64,000 bases of DNA from Mycobacterium sp. E2479 (GCF_001667925.1 NZ_LZJR01000046.1:39608-103607), one strand, 5' to 3'; positions 53,029-62,158 are shown, counted from the first letter of the stretch. Made by a program: numbers and translations. The notes: a model not told the origin generated them from the letters alone.

Positions 53029-54708
53029 ATGCCTAACCTCCTCGGCCTGCCCGGTCAGGCCGCCGCAAAAGTTCAGCAGTACCTCGAACGCGGCTCCGCG
53101 GAACTGCACTACGTGCGAAAGATCTTCGAGTCGGGCGCGTTTCGGATCGAGCCGCCGCAGAACTACGCCGCGATGGCCGCCGACATCTATAAGTGGGGCG
53201 AGTTCGGCATGCTGCCGGCTCTCAACGCCAGGCGCCATCCCGATCGCGCGGCCTGCATCGACGAAGAAGGCGAATTCACCTTCAAAGAGCTGGACGAGGC
53301 CGCGCATGCGGTGGCCAACGGGCTGATCGAGAAGGGCGTCAAGGCCGGCGACGGCGTCGCCATCCTGGCCCGCAACAGCCGCTGGTTCCTGATCGCCTAT
53401 TTCGGCGCCGCCCGTGTGGGGGCTCGCATCATCCTGCTGAACAGCGAGTTCTCGGGTCCGCAAATCAAAGAGGTGTCGGAGCGCGAGGGCGCCAAGCTGA
53501 TCATTTACGACGACGAGTACACCAAGGCGGTCAGCAAGGCCGAGCCGGAGCTGGGCAAGCTGCGGGCGCTCGGGACCAACCCGGACAGTGACGAGAAGTC
53601 GGGCAGCAAGGACGAGACGCTGGCCGATCTGATCGAGCGCAGCGACAAGAAGCCCGCGCCCAAGGCGAGCAAGCACTCCTCGATCATCATCCTGACCAGC
53701 GGAACCACCGGCACCCCCAAGGGCGCGAATCGCAGCACCCCGCCGACGCTGGCGCCGATCGGCGGCATCCTGTCGCACGTTCCGTTCAAGGCCGGCGAGG
53801 TGACGTCGCTGCCCGCACCGATGTTCCACGCGCTGGGTTTCCTACATGGCACGATCGCGATGTTCCTGGGCTCGACGCTGGTGCTGCGCCGCAAATTCAA
53901 GCCGCCGCTGGTGCTCGAAGACATCGAGAAGCACAAGGTGACTGCGATGGTGGTGGTCCCGGTGATGTTGTCGCGGATCCTCGACGCGGTCGAGAAGATG
54001 GACAAGAAACCCGACCTGTCCAGCCTGAAGATCGTGTTCGTCTCCGGGTCGGCGCTGGGAGCCGACCTGGCCGAACGGGGCCTGAAGGACCTGGGGCCGG
54101 TCATCTACAACATGTACGGCTCGACCGAGATCGCGTTCGCCACCATCGCCGAACCAAAGCACCTGGAGTACAACTCGTCGACGGTCGGGCCGGTCGTCAA
54201 AGGCGTGAAGGTCAAGATCTACGACGACAACGGCAAGGAGCTGCCGCAGGGCGAGGTGGGCCGCATCTTCGTCGGCAACGCGTTCCCGTTCGAGGGTTAC
54301 ACCGGTGGGGGTAAGAAGCAGATCATCGACGGGCTGTTGTCCTCGGGCGACGTGGGCTACTTCGATGAGAACGGCCTGCTGTTCATCAGCGGCCGCGACG
54401 ACGAGATGATCGTCTCCGGTGGCGAGAACGTCTTCCCGGCCGAGGTCGAAGACCTCCTCACGGGGCATCCGGACGTCGTGGAGGCGACCGCGATCGGCGT
54501 CGAAGACAAGGAATGGGGCCACCGCCTGCGCGCCTTCGTGGTGAAGAAGGACGGCGCCGACCTCGACGAGGACACGGTCAAGCACTACGTCCGCGACCAC
54601 CTGGCCCGCTACAAGGTGCCACGCGAGGTGGTCTTCCTCGACGAGCTGCCGCGCAACCCAACGGGCAAGGTCCTCAAGCGCGAGTTGCGCGAAATGGACG
54701 TCGATTAG
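53029..54708 (+). CDS. fadD2: Fatty-acid-CoA ligase FadD2
   Basis: 559 residues, matching M. tuberculosis FadD2 (560). The ATP/AMP P-loop is IILTSGTTGTPKGANR near residue 222, the A5 motif NMYGSTEIAFATI near 363, the adenylate-binding SSGDVGYFDENGLLFISGRD near 440, and the C-terminal catalytic Lys in NPTGKVLKREL. It activates fatty acids to acyl-CoA through acyl-AMP. AAGGTGG lies before the ATG; upstream in-frame codons belong to non-coding sequence antisense to the polymerase gene. Confidence 0.94.
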   Translation: MPNLLGLPGQAAAKVQQYLERGSAELHYVRKIFESGAFRIEPPQNYAAMAADIYKWGEFGMLPALNARRHPDRAACIDEEGEFTFKELDEAAHAVANGLIEKGVKAGDGVAILARNSRWFLIAYFGAARVGARIILLNSEFSGPQIKEVSEREGAKLIIYDDEYTKAVSKAEPELGKLRALGTNPDSDEKSGSKDETLADLIERSDKKPAPKASKHSSIIILTSGTTGTPKGANRSTPPTLAPIGGILSHVPFKAGEVTSLPAPMFHALGFLHGTIAMFLGSTLVLRRKFKPPLVLEDIEKHKVTAMVVVPVMLSRILDAVEKMDKKPDLSSLKIVFVSGSALGADLAERGLKDLGPVIYNMYGSTEIAFATIAEPKHLEYNSSTVGPVVKGVKVKIYDDNGKELPQGEVGRIFVGNAFPFEGYTGGGKKQIIDGLLSSGDVGYFDENGLLFISGRDDEMIVSGGENVFPAEVEDLLTGHPDVVEATAIGVEDKEWGHRLRAFVVKKDGADLDEDTVKHYVRDHLARYKVPREVVFLDELPRNPTGKVLKRELREMDVD

Positions 54709-54742
54709 CCTCGCTCGGGCGGGTGCCGCGTCGGTGACGGGG

Positions 54743-55105
54743 TCAGCGGCGGTCTTTGATGGCGCGGGTGATCTGCGCGGTCAATTTCGGGTCGACCAGT
54801 AGCTGGTCGATGAGCGCGGTAAGGACCTCTTGCCCGGTCACCCGGGCGACCCCCAGCCGGTCGGCCGCCTCACGCTGCCAGATGTCGAGGGCGCGGTGGG
54901 TGGGTGCCGGCAGGTCGACGGTTCGACGCGTCCGCTGGGTACGCCCGGCCTGGGCCCCCGGCGGCGGGCTGGCGATCCGCTGTCCGCTCGGCTGCCCGAG
55001 GCTGAGACGCTCGGTGGGGGCCGCGTCTCCCGTGGGTCCGCCGGCCGAGTTGGGGGCGCGAAAGGCTCCGGCGCTGGGTCCGCTGTGGCTGCTGTTGAAA
55101 TTCAC
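54743..55105 (-). CDS. Putative ribbon-helix-helix DNA-binding protein
   Basis: 120 residues. The first half is low-complexity, rich in Gly, Ala, Pro and Ser. The second half, RRTVDLPAPTHRALDIWQRE then VTGQEVLTALIDQLLVDPKL, has the strand-helix-helix pattern of ribbon-helix-helix proteins, similar to small partner proteins of plasmid-type ParA systems. The GTG start has GAGGAAGA seven bases upstream. It lies beside an AT-rich segment, and no ParA gene is nearby. The assignment rests on pattern only; an antitoxin or orphan partition-type regulator are both possible. Confidence 0.6.
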   Translation of the reverse strand: MNFNSSHSGPSAGAFRAPNSAGGPTGDAAPTERLSLGQPSGQRIASPPPGAQAGRTQRTRRTVDLPAPTHRALDIWQREAADRLGVARVTGQEVLTALIDQLLVDPKLTAQITRAIKDRR

Positions 55106-55650
55106 TTCGGTGTCTTCCTCGTGAGTGCGAATCAGTAAATCAGCGCTCGGTGCCGTTGTGTCAATACTGATTCTGTCACCGACGCCAGCGTAAGTCGCGT
55201 CGCCCGGCCGCCTCCGTCCCCGGTCTGGCGCCGCACAACTGATAACGCAGTCACGGGACACAATGGCGCCTTCCACCGCATGTCGGGCCGTAAATTGTGA
55301 CAGTAACTGTTTGCTCGAAAACCCTTGCAAGATCGTCGACCATGACGCGGTTGGCTACTTTTGAATATTCATTAATCAAAGTATCCGCTAATGTGGAGAA
55401 CCTGACATCAGTAGCTACGTGACCTATGAACAGTACCTCAGTAGACGGCGTGTGGCCTGCTTAAATAGCACTAAGTGTCGTCGAGGAGCATCAGTATTTG
55501 GTGATAAATTCGCAGCGTAAATACGGATCGAAACCGGCAGAACTTTTGGGCGGTAGTTATCCAATTCACACGTCTAACAAGCAATTAATCTTGTTTGCCA
55601 GTGAATGTACGACTAACGTTTTTACTGGCGAAAGCAAGTGGTTGGAAGGA
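55106..55650. other. AT-rich intergenic island
   Basis: 545 bp with no supportable gene apart from upstream extension codons of the secreted-protein frame. From about 55290 to 55640 the composition drops sharply: 55561-55620 has 23 G+C in 60 bases, against a background near two thirds. It contains runs such as GAATATTCATTAATCAAAG and GCAATTAATCTTG that could act as promoters or bind nucleoid proteins. This is the only such stretch in the window and suggests transferred DNA or a silenced region. Confidence 0.7.
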
Positions 55651-55956
55651 ATGACTTCGATGATCTCCCCGCGATCATTGCGCGGCGCGGCCGCAGGCGT
55701 CACAGGCGCCGGAGCCTCGGCGGGCGCGCTGCTCTCCGGCGGCGCTCCCATCGCTCAAGCTGCTCCTGCGTCCGCACCCACCACGAGTTTCACCGGTGCT
55801 GGGCCGCAAAGCGGACCGGGCTTCATCCCCGATCGTCCCGGCGATCGCGGATGGGGCGGCCATGATGGTCGGGGACATGGCGATTGGGGGCACGGCTACT
55901 GGGGCCGTGGCGGTGGCTACTGGGGCCCCCAGCACCGGTGGAACTGGTGGTGGTAA
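55651..55956 (+). CDS. Secreted Gly/Trp/His-rich small protein
   Basis: About 101 residues. Residues 1-38 look like a signal peptide with a long Gly/Ala core (RGAAAGVTGAGASAGALLSG) and a cleavage site at AQA-AP. The mature part ends in repeats of Gly with Asp, His, Trp and Tyr (GWGGHDGRGHGDWGHGYWGR), closing with a Trp-rich end. Comparable short exported proteins occur in mycobacteria; their role is unknown. GGAAGG precedes ATGs at 55651 and 55660, and a GTG at 55498 would add 51 residues. It is driven from the AT-rich segment upstream. Confidence 0.6.
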   Translation: MTSMISPRSLRGAAAGVTGAGASAGALLSGGAPIAQAAPASAPTTSFTGAGPQSGPGFIPDRPGDRGWGGHDGRGHGDWGHGYWGRGGGYWGPQHRWNWWW

Positions 55957-56030
55957 CCACCATCTCCGCGCGGTAGCGGCCATCGCCGACACGCCAACCC
56001 TCGGGATGGCCGACCGCGTCCGGGGGAACC

Positions 56031-56059
56031 ATGCCGGCCTGACCTAGTCAGGTCGGCAT
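56031..56059 (+). terminator. Terminator hairpin between the secreted protein gene and fadE6
   Basis: ATGCCGGCCTGAC (56031-56043) and GTCAGGTCGGCAT (56047-56059) form a 13-bp stem with one G-U pair and a 3-nt loop. It lies between two convergent genes, 75 bp after one and 28 bp after the other, and may serve both. Confidence 0.65.
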
Positions 56060-56087
56060 GGCCCTGTTCGGGCCCTGTTGCGACGCT

Positions 56088-58289
56088 TTACGGGTCCCGG
56101 GGCAGGCCCAGGAGCCGTTCGGCGATGATGTTCAGCTGCACCTCGGAGGTGCCGCCGTAAATGGTGGTGGCGCGGCTGGCCAACAGGTATTCGCCCCATT
56201 TGCCGGGCAGTTGATCCGGGTCGCCGATCGCGGCATCGGTGCCGAACGATGAGACCGCGAATTCGGCATATCCCTGGCCCGTGCGCATGGACAGGAGTTT
56301 GGAGATCGCCGCCGACGGCATGGCGTCGCCGCCGGCCAGCGTCAACAGCGTCGAACGCAGGTTGAGCACCTTGGCCGCGTGACCCTCGGCGATCAATTGC
56401 CCCGCCCGATGCTGGGCGATCTGATCGAAGTGGCCGTCGCGAACGAACTCGACGAACTGTGCCAGCGTGGCCAAGAAGTTTGCTTCACTGCTGCCGATCG
56501 ATACCCGTTCCGCGGTCAAGGTGTTACGGCTGACCTCCCAGCCCCGGTTGACCTCACCGAGCACGCACTCGTCGGGCACGAACACGTCATCGATGTACAC
56601 GGTGTTGAACATGGCGTTGCCGGTGAGCTCGCGCAGCGGCTTCACATCGACGCCATCACTGTGCATGTCCAACAGGAAGTACGTAATGCCAGCGTGTTTC
56701 GGGGCGCTGGGGTCCGTCCTGGCCAACAACGCGCCCCACTGCGAGAACTGCGCGGCGGTGGTCCAGATCTTCTGGCCGGTGATGCGCCAGCCGCCGTCGG
56801 TCCGGGTGGCCTTGGTGGTGAGGCTGGCCAGATCCGATCCGGCGCCCGGCTCGGAAAACAGCTGGCACCAGATCATCTCGCCGCGGAAGGTCGGCGGAAG
56901 GAAGCGCTGCTTTTGCTCCTCGGTTCCGAACGCCACGATCGACGGGACGATCCAGGTCGCGATCCCCGTCTGGGGGCGCTTGACCCGCCCGGAGGCGAAC
57001 TCCTGGGCGATGATGATCTGCTCCACCGGGCTGGCGGCGCGGCCCCATGGCTTCGGGAGATACGGCAGCACCCAACCGCCCTCGGCTATGGCAACCTTGC
57101 GCTGCTCCCGCTCCATCCGCTTGAGCGCGGCGACCTCGGCGCGGATCTGTGCTCGCAATTTCTCGGTGTCGGGGTCGAGGTCGATGTCCACCGCGCGCAT
57201 GCCGGTGGTGGTGGCGGTGTCGACGACTTTTTGCGGGTGATCCGAACTGCGACCGAAGGAGGCGGCCAGCATAAGTGCCCGCCGGTAGTACACGCCCGCG
57301 TCGTGCTCCCAGGTGAAGCCGATGCCGCCGTGCACCTGAATGCAGTCCTGGGTGCAGCGCTGGGCGGCTGCGGGCGCAAGCGTCGCCGCCACGGCTGCCG
57401 CGAAATCTACGTGCGAACCTGCGGTGTCCCAATTGTTTTCGCGGGCTTCGTCGATCGCGCGGGCGGCATCCCACACGGCCGCGGTGGCCCGCTCGGTGTC
57501 GGCGATCATTTCGGCGCACTTGTGCTTGATGGCCTGGAACTGACCGATCGGGCGGCCGAACTGCTCGCGAACCTTGGCGTAGTGAGAGGCCGTGTCGGTC
57601 GCCCAGCGGGCCACACCGATGGCTTCAGCGGACAGCAGCGTGGTCATCAGCGCGTGCGCCGTCGCCTTGCTCAGGTCGGTCAGCACGACGTCGTCGCCGA
57701 CCTCGACGGCATTGGCTCGCACATCGGCGATGGGGCGCAGCGGGTCCAGGCTTTTCACCGGTTCTATTTCGAGCTGGTCGGCGCGCAGCACCACCCAGGC
57801 CTCGCCGCTGTCGATCGCGACGGGCAGCACCAGCAGCGTGGCCTGCGCGGCGGCGGGGACCGCCCGGACTTCGCCGCGGATCACCAGTGAATTGCCCTGC
57901 CGGGTGGCGGTCAGTGCGCAGCAATTCAGGCCGTAGGAGGCGATTTCGGCGCCTGACGCCAGCTCAGCGAGCACCTTCGCGTCCGGGTCGTGCGCACAGA
58001 TCAGGGCACTGGCGATCGCCGACGGCACGAACGGGCCCGGCACCGCCCCGTAACCGAATTCGGCCAGCACGATGGCCAACTCGAGGATGCCGAAGCCCTG
58101 CCCGCCCACGGATTCGGCGAGATGAACGCCCTGCAGCCCCTGGTCGGCCGCGGCCTGCCAGTACGGCGGAGGGTTATCGATAGGGGTCTCCATGGCCGCA
58201 TGCAACGTCTCGGATGGCGCGATGCGCGCGACAAGCGATCGCACCGAATCGGCCAGGTCATGATGCTCAGGATTTATTGCGATCGGCAT
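56088..58289 (-). CDS. fadE6: Double-domain acyl-CoA dehydrogenase FadE6
   Basis: 733 residues, two acyl-CoA dehydrogenase modules in tandem, as in M. tuberculosis FadE6 (731). The N-module (residues 1-365) contains QFGRPIGQFQAIKHKCAEMI and QVHGGIGFTWEHD. The C-module (residues about 370-733) contains WCQLFSEPGAGSDLASLTTK, the beta-domain segment WRITGQKIWTTAAQ and ATTIYGGTSEVQLNIIAERL. Each half resembles one alpha subunit of the heteromeric mycobacterial enzymes that dehydrogenate sterol or other bulky acyl-CoAs, so the fusion may be a built-in heterodimer. The start at 58289 has GGAAGG upstream. Confidence 0.93.
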   Translation of the reverse strand: MPIAINPEHHDLADSVRSLVARIAPSETLHAAMETPIDNPPPYWQAAADQGLQGVHLAESVGGQGFGILELAIVLAEFGYGAVPGPFVPSAIASALICAHDPDAKVLAELASGAEIASYGLNCCALTATRQGNSLVIRGEVRAVPAAAQATLLVLPVAIDSGEAWVVLRADQLEIEPVKSLDPLRPIADVRANAVEVGDDVVLTDLSKATAHALMTTLLSAEAIGVARWATDTASHYAKVREQFGRPIGQFQAIKHKCAEMIADTERATAAVWDAARAIDEARENNWDTAGSHVDFAAAVAATLAPAAAQRCTQDCIQVHGGIGFTWEHDAGVYYRRALMLAASFGRSSDHPQKVVDTATTTGMRAVDIDLDPDTEKLRAQIRAEVAALKRMEREQRKVAIAEGGWVLPYLPKPWGRAASPVEQIIIAQEFASGRVKRPQTGIATWIVPSIVAFGTEEQKQRFLPPTFRGEMIWCQLFSEPGAGSDLASLTTKATRTDGGWRITGQKIWTTAAQFSQWGALLARTDPSAPKHAGITYFLLDMHSDGVDVKPLRELTGNAMFNTVYIDDVFVPDECVLGEVNRGWEVSRNTLTAERVSIGSSEANFLATLAQFVEFVRDGHFDQIAQHRAGQLIAEGHAAKVLNLRSTLLTLAGGDAMPSAAISKLLSMRTGQGYAEFAVSSFGTDAAIGDPDQLPGKWGEYLLASRATTIYGGTSEVQLNIIAERLLGLPRDP

Positions 58290-58344
58290 TGGTCGCCTTC
58301 CGTTGCTGCAGGAGGCCGTCTCGGCCAAGTCCTTTCCAAGCTAA

Positions 58345-58362
58345 CAACCAGTCGGTTGGTTG
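58345..58362. promoter_or_regulatory. Palindrome CAACCA-N6-TGGTTG upstream of fadE6
   Basis: Perfect 6-bp arms around GTCGGT, 56 bp before the fadE6 start. It contains CCAGTCGGTTGG, close to the CCAACCGGTTGG upstream of the oxygenase gene at 31747. A TetR-family binder is plausible; several TetR genes lie nearby. Confidence 0.45.
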
Positions 58363-58421
58363 ACGAGATGGGCCAGCGGGTGTCCGTCGTACACCGGCCG
58401 GCAACGAGATGGGCGAAGCAC

Positions 58422-59552
58422 TCAGCGCCACCGCTTGCCGATCCATTGGGCGATGGTGTCGGCCTGCTCGCCCCGCGCCCCCGGGGTGGTGAAGTAGTGG
58501 TCGGTGTCCACCGTGGCCCGCGATTTGTCGGTGCTGGCGAGTGCGTCGAAAATGCGTTGGGCGTCAGAGGGAAACACCCCGGTGTCGGCTTCGGCGTTGA
58601 TCACCAGGGCGGGACAGCTGATTCGGGCCAGGTGCGGTTCGGCGCGGGTTTGCGCCACCCGCAGGCTCCACATGCTCAGCCAGTTGCGTAGCGTGCAGGT
58701 CGCCGCGATGCCGTGCGCCGAGCGATTCGCCTTGGCAGGGACGCCTGCGTAGCACATGTTCGGTTGCCGTTTGGTGGGCTCGATGCTGGCGTCGACCATG
58801 CGGGGATCGGCCCAGGTCCGCATCACGCAGAACGGACGATCGGAAAATCCCGCCGCGCGAACGCGTTTGAGCTCGGTCTCCGCCCAGTCGGTGATCGCGT
58901 GGTTACGCGCCGTCTGCGTGCTGCGGTAGCGGGCGAGAAACTCCGCCGAGTAGGGCGGGCCGTTGCCCTCGTTGAACAGGTCAAGGTCGGCATCGGTGGC
59001 GACGGGGTCGTTCTCGTCGACGACGGCGGCGTCCATCCACGCGGTGAGCACCTCCGGACGGCCGGGATGAGCGGCGGTGGCGACGTAACCGTCGGCGGGT
59101 GGCAATTCGGTCAGCCCGGCGGCCGGGCGCATCCCGTCCAGCGGGGTCACGTTGGGCTCGACGGCCTGCGACTGGTAGGCGGCCATCAGTGAGCCACCAC
59201 CCGAATTACCCAGGAGCACAACGGTATCCACGCCCTGAGCCTCACGCAGCCAGCGGACACCGACGCCGATGTCGACCAGCGCGTGGTCGAGCAGGAAATT
59301 GCTTTCGAAGCCGCGAAACCTGGTGTTCCAACCCAGAAACCCGATGCCACGAGTGGCCATGTAGTCGGCGAGATAGTGCTCGGAGAAGTCGATCTGGTAG
59401 TGCGTGGCGATCATCGCCACCTTCGGTTTGCGTCCCACCCCCCGGTGATACAGGCCCTGGCACGGGTGCCCACCCGCGCCCGCGCGCCCCGCGGTGCGCG
59501 ACGGCAGCCCGACGAATTCGCGGATGACTCCGGCACCGGTACGACGAGTCAA
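58422..59552 (-). CDS. Alpha/beta hydrolase-like protein (Rv0272c-like)
   Basis: 376 residues if translation begins at the TTG at 59552, close to the 377 of M. tuberculosis Rv0272c. The TTG overlaps the stop of the TetR gene (TTGA) and has GAGAGGGG about nine bases upstream, indicating coupling. The fold is alpha/beta hydrolase: VVLLGNSGGGSLMAAYQSQA holds the nucleophile elbow GNSGG, CPALVINAEADTGVFPSDAQ the acid, and DTDHYFTTPG the His. Esterase, thioesterase or amidase activity is possible; no substrate can be named. Confidence 0.82.
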   Translation of the reverse strand: MTRRTGAGVIREFVGLPSRTAGRAGAGGHPCQGLYHRGVGRKPKVAMIATHYQIDFSEHYLADYMATRGIGFLGWNTRFRGFESNFLLDHALVDIGVGVRWLREAQGVDTVVLLGNSGGGSLMAAYQSQAVEPNVTPLDGMRPAAGLTELPPADGYVATAAHPGRPEVLTAWMDAAVVDENDPVATDADLDLFNEGNGPPYSAEFLARYRSTQTARNHAITDWAETELKRVRAAGFSDRPFCVMRTWADPRMVDASIEPTKRQPNMCYAGVPAKANRSAHGIAATCTLRNWLSMWSLRVAQTRAEPHLARISCPALVINAEADTGVFPSDAQRIFDALASTDKSRATVDTDHYFTTPGARGEQADTIAQWIGKRWR

Positions 59553-60202
59553 TTCAGCGGCCCCTCTCGCGCATAGATGGCTCGGTAGTAGATGTTGGCC
59601 ATGGTGCGGATGCAAGCCTTGTCGTCGGGTTCCACCGCGCGTGCGCCGCCGAGCTGGATGTAGCAGAACTGGTTGAACATCGCCACGATGGCTTCGGCGA
59701 GCAGCCGCGGATCGTCGTGGGGGCAATAGCCGTCAGCCTGGGCACGTCGGACCGATTCGACTATGAAAGATATTGGTATTTCACAAATCTCGGCCCAGTA
59801 TCGGGCGAAGTCGTCGTTGATCATCGCCAGCTGCGACACGCTGATCACCTCGGCGAGCCGGTTGCGGTAGGTGTGCCAGTGCGCGGAAGCGGCGGCGTGC
59901 GCACGCTCCCGATCGGACAGACCATGTTCGGTCACCGCTAGCGCGCGTTCGTTGGCCTCGTCACGGAAGCGCAGCGCCCACTGACGCACCATCGCCTCTT
60001 TGGAGTCGTAGTAGTTGTAAAAGGACGCCGCCGACCGCCCGGCTTCGGCGGCGATGTCGGCGATGGTCGTGGCCAGGACGCCCTTGCGCGCGATGACGGT
60101 CCGGGCGGCCGCGTCGATGGCCGCCTGCGTGCGCCTGCCCCGAACGGTGGGAAGCTCGGCGGGCTGGCCGTCCCGGCCAGCAGGGGACGCCACGGTCGAC
60201 AC
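59549..60202 (-). CDS. TetR family regulator (Rv0273c-like)
   Basis: 217 residues with helix-turn-helix at residues about 25-70 (AAIDAAARTVIARKGVLATT; IAAEAGRSAASFYNYYDSKE). The GTG start at 60202 has GGGAGGTG five bases upstream; upstream codons in the same frame are probably not used. It is co-translated with the hydrolase gene and divergent from the glyoxalase-fold gene across 96 bp. The intergenic TGAAACTGATGTTAGATTCA is a weak inverted repeat that could be its operator. Confidence 0.85.
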   Translation of the reverse strand: MSTVASPAGRDGQPAELPTVRGRRTQAAIDAAARTVIARKGVLATTIADIAAEAGRSAASFYNYYDSKEAMVRQWALRFRDEANERALAVTEHGLSDRERAHAAASAHWHTYRNRLAEVISVSQLAMINDDFARYWAEICEIPISFIVESVRRAQADGYCPHDDPRLLAEAIVAMFNQFCYIQLGGARAVEPDDKACIRTMANIYYRAIYAREGPLN

Positions 60203-60298
60203 CTGCGCACCTCCCTGGGCCGAAACTGAAACTGATGTTAGATTCAGATTTGGATCTTGGCCAGGATCGTCAAGCCGGGGACCGAGGGGAGCCACCAG

Positions 60299-60880
60299 AT
60301 GATCAAGCCGCACAACACCAACACGGAATTCGAACTCGGCGGGATCAACCACGTCGCCCTGGTCTGTTCCGACATGGCGAAAACCGTGGACTTCTACAGC
60401 AATGTCCTCGGCATGCCGCTGATCAAATCGCTGGATCTACCCAACGGCGCGGGCCAGCATTTCTTCTTCGACGCCGGCAACGGCGACTGCGTCGCGTTCT
60501 TCTGGTTCGCCGACGCTCCCGATAGGGTGCCGGGGATTTCGTCGCCGGGCGCGATCCCGGGCATCGGCGACATCACCAGCGCAGTCAGCACCATGAACCA
60601 TCTGGCTTTCCACGTGCCGGCCGAGCAGTTCGACGCCTATCGTCAGCGCCTCAAGGACAAAGGGGTGCGGGTCGGGCCGGTGCTCAACCACGACGAAAGC
60701 CCCATGCAGGTGTCCGCGACTGTGCATCCCGGCGTCTACGTGCGCTCATTCTATTTCCAGGACCCGGACGGCATCACCCTTGAATTCGCCTGCTGGGTAA
60801 AGGAATTCGCAAGCAGCGACGTCCAAGCGGAGCCCAAGACCGCGGCGGACCGCCGACCTCCAGTGGGTGCCGCTCACTGA
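60299..60880 (+). CDS. Glyoxalase/dioxygenase (VOC) superfamily protein (Rv0274-like)
   Basis: 193 residues, the same as M. tuberculosis Rv0274. A vicinal-oxygen-chelate fold with the metal-ligand His in GGINHVALVCSDMAKTVDFY, the His in MNHLAFHVPAEQF and the terminal Glu in SFYFQDPDGITLEFACW. Could be a glyoxalase, epimerase, ring-cleavage dioxygenase or resistance-type protein. ATG at 60299 is preceded by GGGGAG; a TTG at 60257 would lengthen the protein without family support. Divergent from the TetR-hydrolase operon, which probably regulates it. Confidence 0.87.
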   Translation: MIKPHNTNTEFELGGINHVALVCSDMAKTVDFYSNVLGMPLIKSLDLPNGAGQHFFFDAGNGDCVAFFWFADAPDRVPGISSPGAIPGIGDITSAVSTMNHLAFHVPAEQFDAYRQRLKDKGVRVGPVLNHDESPMQVSATVHPGVYVRSFYFQDPDGITLEFACWVKEFASSDVQAEPKTAADRRPPVGAAH

Positions 60881-60910
60881 TCCCACCGGGCCGAGCCGCA
60901 GGATGTTTTC

Positions 60911-61459
60911 ATGACCGACGGCATTTTGACCGACGCGCAGATCGCGGCGCTGACGGCCGAGCAACGGCGGGAACTGATCACCCGGCTGGAGCAGCCACTC
61001 GGTAACGTGATCGACCCGGAGTTCCTGGCGCGGGTGCGGCGGATCCGGTTGAGTCTGATGGTCGGTGGCTCAATGGCGATGGTGCCGTGGCTGGTGTATC
61101 TGGCGGTGACGCTGCCCGAGAACTACGTCGCGCACAACTGGCCCATCACCTGGATCGGTTTCGACGTGCTGCTGGTCGCCTTCATGCTGACGACGGCCGC
61201 ACTCGGGTATCTGCGTCGTCAGCTGCTGGTGCTCGCCGCCTTCACCACCGGTGTCCTGCTGATCTGCGACGCGTGGTTCGATCTGATGACCGCCGGCCCC
61301 AAAGACATCTGGCTGTCGGTCATCACGGCGGTGCTGGTCGAAGTGCCGTTGGCGATCTTCATGATCACCAGCGCGGTGCGCATCATGCGGCTCACGATGA
61401 TGCGGTTGTGGTTGCTGCATCCCGGCATGCGGCTCTGGGATCTGCCGCTGTTCCCTTGA
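60911..61459 (+). CDS. Four-helix membrane protein, unknown function
   Basis: 182 residues: a soluble N-terminus (residues 1-45), then four hydrophobic segments (MVGGSMAMVPWLVYLAVTLP; ITWIGFDVLLVAFMLTTAAL; LLVLAAFTTGVLLICDAWFD; LSVITAVLVEVPLAIFMITS) and a short basic C-terminus. I do not recognise a defined family. It begins 30 bp after the VOC gene and may share its transcript. M. tuberculosis lacks it between Rv0274 and Rv0275c as far as I recall. Confidence 0.72.
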   Translation: MTDGILTDAQIAALTAEQRRELITRLEQPLGNVIDPEFLARVRRIRLSLMVGGSMAMVPWLVYLAVTLPENYVAHNWPITWIGFDVLLVAFMLTTAALGYLRRQLLVLAAFTTGVLLICDAWFDLMTAGPKDIWLSVITAVLVEVPLAIFMITSAVRIMRLTMMRLWLLHPGMRLWDLPLFP

Positions 61460-61504
61460 GCGAACGATCGGTTCGGGCTCAGCCCGGGTGTGAGCCCGGG
61501 TGAG

Positions 61505-62158
61505 CTAGGTGTCCGCACGAGTTTCGAAGAGGCGGTACAGCTTCGGCTCGGCGAGCTCGTCGAGCAGTGCGGCCAACTGATCGATGAGCTGGTCCGGTTC
61601 GAGTTGGACGTCACCGGCCAGCCAGGCGCTGATGGTTTGTCCGACACCGCCGACCACGAAATGCGCGGCTGCCTTGATGCGTTCGTTGGCCGGGACCTGT
61701 AGCGCCTGGCCGACGTGCTGACCGGATAGCATGGCGAACAGCGCGCTGGACTCGACGCGTTTGCGCACGATCACCGGATCGGCCAGTTGCGTGCTGAACA
61801 GCAGTCGCCCCACGCGGGGGTCTTCGGTGATGCTGCGCACGATGTCGGCCATGCAGGCGCGCGCCTGCTCCGCGGCTGGCGCCGCCGCGACGGCGGCCTG
61901 GGTGGTAGCGGCCAGCTCGGCCACCACCCAGTCGAAGACGCTGGCGACGAACTCGTCCTTGTCGGCGAAGCTTTCGTAGAAGTAGCGCGGGGTCAGCCCG
62001 GCCTGGCGGCACACGGTGCGAACCGTCAACGCGGCGGTGCCCCGTTGCTCGGTTCCCAAGACGTCCAGGCCGGCGCTCAGCAACCGGGCGCGGCGGTCGG
62101 CAACCCGCCTGCCGGCATCGACGCCCCCGTACGGTCGCTCGCGCGGGTCCTCGGACAT
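61505..62158 (-). CDS. TetR family regulator (Rv0275c-like)
   Basis: 217 residues. Helix-turn-helix region TVRTVCRQAGLTPRYFYESF with FADKDEFVASVFDWV following; C-terminal dimerisation and ligand domain. ATG at 62158 is preceded by GGAG three bases away; ATG at 62167 is the alternative. Divergent from the DUF2236 oxygenase gene across 90 bp, as Rv0275c and Rv0276 are, so that gene is the likely target. Confidence 0.85.
   Translation of the reverse strand: MSEDPRERPYGGVDAGRRVADRRARLLSAGLDVLGTEQRGTAALTVRTVCRQAGLTPRYFYESFADKDEFVASVFDWVVAELAATTQAAVAAAPAAEQARACMADIVRSITEDPRVGRLLFSTQLADPVIVRKRVESSALFAMLSGQHVGQALQVPANERIKAAAHFVVGGVGQTISAWLAGDVQLEPDQLIDQLAALLDELAEPKLYRLFETRADT

Noticed and set aside
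60220..60260. Operator for the TetR at 59549
   Set aside because: Only 5-bp arms (CTGAA/TTCAG) with a 12-bp spacer; too weak to list as a feature.
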